Assembly (NCBI GenBank): GCA_017382555.1
Contig: JAFOAB010000135.1
Span: forward strand, 1-7,678
Source: Clostridia bacterium
GTDB taxonomy: Bacteria; Bacillota; Clostridia; Oscillospirales; CAG-272
DNA: 7,678 nt
Direction: 5' to 3'
How positions within the stretch are numbered: the first letter of the stretch is position 1; the number at the start of each line of letters is the position of its first letter. Made by a program: the position numbers and the translations under genes. Below the pieces are notes generated by a model that was given only the letters and a program-made list of their open reading frames with translations, was not told the DNA's origin and ran no database searches. Of the stretch, positions 4,992 to 7,678 are shown piece after piece.

Positions 4992-6989
4992 TTACTCTTC
5001 GTCAGCTGCGGGAGCTTCCTCTGCTTCCTCGTTCTTGAGGTCGCGGAGAAGAGCGCGGATGGAGAGGCTTACCTTCTGCTTCTCGTCGTCGATAGCGGTG
5101 ATCTTTACGTTCACTACGTCGCCAACCTTAAGCTCGTCCTCAGGCTTCTCAACCTTGTGATCAGCGATCTGAGAAATGTGGATAAGACCGTCAACACCGT
5201 CGATGATCTCAGCAAACGCACCGAAGGGGAGAATGCTTACGATCTTAACGGGGAGAACGTCGCCAACCTGATGCTGACCTGCGAATACGAACCAGCTGTT
5301 CATCTCGGGGGTCTTGTAGCCGAGGGAGATACGGCGCTTCTCAGCGTCAAAGGACTTAACGAATACTTCGATCTCGTCACCAACGTTAACAACCTCGCTG
5401 GGGTGCTTGATGCGCTTCCAGGAAAGCTCGGTGTTGTGAACCATTCCGTCTACGCCGCCGATGTCAACGAATGCGCCAAATCCTGTGAGGCTCTTAACGC
5501 GACCGGTGTAGTGCTTGCCTTCCTCGATGGAAGCCCAAACCTCTGCCTCACGTGCCTTCTTTGCCTCATCAGCTACAGAGCGGATGGAGCCGTATGCGTG
5601 ACGGCGGGTAGCGTTGATGTCGATAATGCGCATCTTCTCAACCTTACCGACGAGTGCGGTGAGGTCAGCATCCTTAGCAAGGCCGGTGTGACGGCCGGGG
5701 ATGAATACGCGGTTGCCGTTTACGATAGCGATAACGCCGCCGCGAACAGCCTCGGTGATCTTGCCTTCTACAATCTCACCGCTTTCCTTTGCCTCAACGA
5801 GGGTGCCCCAGTTCTTCATGGAGTCAACTCTCTTCTTGGAAAGGGTAGCCATACCTTCGATGTCGCTTACCTTGATAACGAATGCCTCAAAGGTATCGCC
5901 GATCTTGTAAAGATCCTCAAGCTTAGCTGCGGGATCGTCGGTAACCTGGTCTCTCGGAATAACACCGGTAACCTTGGCACCGATGTCAACGCCAAGCTCG
6001 CCTGCAGTTACGGAAGTAACGATGCAGGGAACCACATCTCCTGTATTTAATGTCTTGAGAGAGCTTTCAAGAAGCTCCTCAAAGTTTTCCATGGTAAAAT
6101 CATTAGTCATCTTGTTTACAACCTCCTCAATTATTACCCCCGGCGTAGATGCTCCGGCGGCGATGCCAACCTTGCAAGCCCCCTTAAAGAATTTTGGGTC
6201 AAGCTCGGACGCCGTCTCTATCCACACGGTATTCGGGCAGTTTTCATACGCGGTTTCGTAAAGCTTTTTGGAATTGGAGCTTGACCTTCCGCCTATGATT
6301 ATCATGCCGTCCGAATTACGCGCAAGCCGCGCAGTGCCTTCTTGCCGATTTTCGGTAACATTACATATTGTATCAAACATTTCTGCATTTGTACATAGGT
6401 TTTTGATTTTTTTTTGAGATTTTTTCCACAGATTTGTGCTTTGCGTGGTCTGTGAAACCGCAATAACACGGGATTTCTCACCAATAGCGGAAAAAAGCTC
6501 CTCGTTTATCGCCTCGGGGTCGGAAAAAACCGTAACCGTGCCCCTTGCGTGGCCCGTAATGCCCTCGACCTCGGGGTGCCCCTTGGTGCCGAAAAGCAGC
6601 AGATGCGTGTCGTCGGAGGTGTTTTCCGCCACTATTTTGTGTATGCGGCGGACAAACGTGCAGGTCATATCCCGCACCTCGAAATTCGGATGCTCCCGAC
6701 TGAGTGCCTGAAGCAGTGCCTCGCTTTCCGCGCTCACACCGTGTGCGCGAATAAACAGCAGGGTCTTGCCTCTCGTGTCCGCTTCCTCGGCTATCCTCTC
6801 GCAGTCGGCAAGCTCCACAGTCTCCACTCCGCTGTCGGCAAGCATTGCCATATAGCTTGGGTTGTGTATAAGCTCTCCAAGCACACAGATGCGTACGCGC
6901 TTGCCGGAAGCAAGCGCGTTCTCTATTTCTCTTGTTGCGCGTAAAACTCCGGGGCAAAAGCCGGAGCCCTCAAGCAGCTTCAGCTCCAT
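4992..6989 (-). CDS. ispH: IspH (HMB-PP reductase) fused to ribosomal S1-like protein
   Basis: The 665-aa protein is bifunctional. Residues 1-292 are IspH, the [4Fe-4S] enzyme that makes IPP and DMAPP in the last MEP-pathway step. Cluster cysteines are Cys12, Cys110 and Cys209. Substrate-site motifs are IHNP (His42), AHG (His83), GHPEVEG (His138, Glu140), SQTT (about 179-182), SSNS (237-240) and GAST (279-282). Residues 294-665 hold four S1 RNA-binding domains at about 316-386, 404-470, 491-557 (GFGAFVDI) and 575-645 (PFGAFAEI), then an acidic tail. This fusion is known from Clostridia. The ATG at 6989 is chosen because GGAGGA (7004-6999) lies 9 nt upstream; the in-frame ATG at 7013 lacks this. 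It overlaps plsC by 10 bp. Codon usage changes at the domain junction, and an internal SD/ATG lies there. Confidence 0.95.
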   Translation of the reverse strand: MELKLLEGSGFCPGVLRATREIENALASGKRVRICVLGELIHNPSYMAMLADSGVETVELADCERIAEEADTRGKTLLFIRAHGVSAESEALLQALSREHPNFEVRDMTCTFVRRIHKIVAENTSDDTHLLLFGTKGHPEVEGITGHARGTVTVFSDPEAINEELFSAIGEKSRVIAVSQTTQSTNLWKKSQKKIKNLCTNAEMFDTICNVTENRQEGTARLARNSDGMIIIGGRSSSNSKKLYETAYENCPNTVWIETASELDPKFFKGACKVGIAAGASTPGVIIEEVVNKMTNDFTMENFEELLESSLKTLNTGDVVPCIVTSVTAGELGVDIGAKVTGVIPRDQVTDDPAAKLEDLYKIGDTFEAFVIKVSDIEGMATLSKKRVDSMKNWGTLVEAKESGEIVEGKITEAVRGGVIAIVNGNRVFIPGRHTGLAKDADLTALVGKVEKMRIIDINATRRHAYGSIRSVADEAKKAREAEVWASIEEGKHYTGRVKSLTGFGAFVDIGGVDGMVHNTELSWKRIKHPSEVVNVGDEIEVFVKSFDAEKRRISLGYKTPEMNSWFVFAGQHQVGDVLPVKIVSILPFGAFAEIIDGVDGLIHISQIADHKVEKPEDELKVGDVVNVKITAIDDEKQKVSLSIRALLRDLKNEEAEEAPAADEE
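6108..6128 (-). promoter_or_regulatory. Internal Shine-Dalgarno and ATG at the IspH/S1 junction
   Basis: GAGGAGGT (6128-6121) is followed after 10 nt by an in-frame ATG (6110-6108), codon 294 of the fusion. It lies exactly between the IspH domain and the first S1 domain. Initiation here would give a free 372-aa four-domain S1 protein (MTNDFTMENF...). The SD bases also encode the Glu-Glu-Val near the IspH C-terminus, so a coincidence with protein sequence is possible. The shift in codon usage downstream supports a functional role. Confidence 0.5.
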
Positions 6990-7627
6990 TTGCCCGTCTC
7001 CTCCATTTCGCAAGCGCGCAAAAAGACATTCTTCATCGCTTCGTTATTCGTTTCACCGTACTCCGCAAAGCTTTCGGGGTATATGGGCGGCGCAACGAAT
7101 ACCTCTAATTTGGAAAAGAAGCGCACTTTTCTGTTCTTCGCCTTAATATACACGGGAATTATCGGCACGTTTGCCTTTTTGGCAACAAACATAGCACCGC
7201 CGTGTACCACCGTCCCCCTGGGGTCAACACCGGGGTTGCGGTGACCCTGCGGGAAGATAACTGCGCAGTCCCCCGCCTCCGCAACGGATATGGCGGTCTT
7301 CAGCGCACCGACGTCGCCCTTCTTTCTGTCCACCGCGTAAGCGCCGAGCGCGCGGAAAAGACAGCCGAGCGGCCAGAAGAACAGCTCCTTTTTTGCCATA
7401 TATTTAAGCGTCCTTCCGCGGAAAACGCAGGAAACAACGGGTATATCGGCAAAGGAGATGTGATTCGGGCAAATTACGCATCCGCCCTCCGGAAGTGTCA
7501 GGCTTCCGTGTGCCGTATGCGGCCACAAAAATTCCGCAAGCCCGTGGAAGGTGGCAACAAAGTTGCGGTAGAAGCGGCTTGTCTTCTGTTCGTTGTTATT
7601 TTGCGGTAAGCTGTTTTTCTGTGGCAA
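6980..7627 (-). CDS. plsC: PlsC-type 1-acyl-sn-glycerol-3-phosphate acyltransferase
   Basis: The 215-aa protein belongs to the PlsC family, which acylates lysophosphatidic acid to phosphatidic acid at the inner membrane face. Motif I is NHISFAD (55-61, catalytic His56 and Asp61). Motif II is around AYAVDRKKGD (96-105). Motif III is FPQGHR (125-130), in place of the textbook FPEGTR, and motif IV is VPIIPVYI (154-161). A hydrophobic patch at about 82-98 could help membrane association. The start is TTG at 7627: GAGGTG (7640-7635) lies 7 nt upstream, an in-frame stop lies just before it, and the first in-frame ATG is beyond motif I. It overlaps the cmk 3' end by 32 bp and ispH-S1 by 10 bp, so the three genes are probably translationally coupled. 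Exact acyl acceptor and donor are not readable from sequence. Confidence 0.9.
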   Translation of the reverse strand: MPQKNSLPQNNNEQKTSRFYRNFVATFHGLAEFLWPHTAHGSLTLPEGGCVICPNHISFADIPVVSCVFRGRTLKYMAKKELFFWPLGCLFRALGAYAVDRKKGDVGALKTAISVAEAGDCAVIFPQGHRNPGVDPRGTVVHGGAMFVAKKANVPIIPVYIKAKNRKVRFFSKLEVFVAPPIYPESFAEYGETNNEAMKNVFLRACEMEETGKWS

Positions 7628-7678
7628 GGCGGATCACCTCATCTATAGTTTCGGCAAGCGAAATTTGTGAATTATCAA
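7596..7678 (-). CDS. cmk: Cytidylate kinase, C-terminal end only
   Basis: A reading frame enters from the right edge and ends with TAA at 7598-7596. It gives 26 residues, DNSQISLAETIDEVIRL followed by ATEKQLTAK. The pattern Asp-Asn/Thr-Ser, hydrophobic, then an amphipathic helix with Glu-Thr-Ile-Asp-x-Val-Ile matches the C-terminus of bacterial CMP kinase. In Clostridia cmk usually precedes plsC and ispH/S1, which supports the call. CMP kinase phosphorylates CMP and dCMP to the diphosphates. Only the tail is visible, so no catalytic motif can be checked. Its last 32 bases overlap the plsC start. Confidence 0.7.
   Translation of the reverse strand, partial: DNSQISLAETIDEVIRLATEKQLTAK

Noticed and set aside
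4851..6050. A 399-codon open frame on the plus strand
   Set aside because: It is antisense to the S1 half of ispH-S1. The strongly biased codons there leave the opposite strand open. No domain or SD is visible.
6302..6484. Out-of-frame product after slippage at the A9 tract
   Set aside because: The shifted frame encodes no recognisable motif. The tract is reported as a slippage candidate only, not as a programmed frameshift.

Overview
The window looks like a chromosomal segment of an uncultured gut-type clostridium (Firmicutes, class Clostridia). The main evidence is one reading frame that fuses IspH (HMB-PP reductase) to a four-domain S1 protein, an arrangement known mainly from Clostridia. 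A clostridial-style cmk-plsC-ispH/S1 gene order and strong GGAGG ribosome binding sites agree with this. Every gene is on the minus strand, so the functional order runs from high to low coordinates.

Layout, right to left. At 7678-4992 is a tightly overlapping operon: the last codons of cytidylate kinase (cmk), a PlsC-type acyltransferase starting at TTG, and the ispH-S1 fusion, followed by a hairpin. At about 4990-4547 is a gene-free stretch with two perfect palindromes and three degenerate tandem repeats of about 100-125 bp. At 4541-4455 is tRNA-Leu(CAA) with its own terminator. At 4407-4244 is a strongly folded element that ends in an exact copy of the last 23 nt of that tRNA. It is followed by a second terminator, a heptamer microsatellite and a promoter. 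At 4074-143 is the three-gene module MoxR ATPase, DUF58 protein and membrane transglutaminase (TgpA-like), ending at a long perfect hairpin. At 40-20 is a third, partial copy of the tRNA-Leu tail.

How the genes fit together. The cmk-plsC-ispH/S1 group combines nucleotide, phospholipid and isoprenoid supply with an S1-type RNA-binding protein. The S1 half has a different codon usage and its own internal Shine-Dalgarno/ATG, so it may also be made as a free protein. MoxR, DUF58 and TgpA form a widespread co-conserved envelope module, probably a chaperone-like ATPase, an assembly partner and an extracytoplasmic papain-fold enzyme. The substrate is unknown.

The most unusual part is the non-coding DNA. 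Three same-direction copies of the tRNA-Leu 3' end flank the envelope operon and a folded 164-bp element. This could be an integration footprint or an undescribed tRNA-tailed repeat family. No integrase, transposase or CRISPR array is visible.
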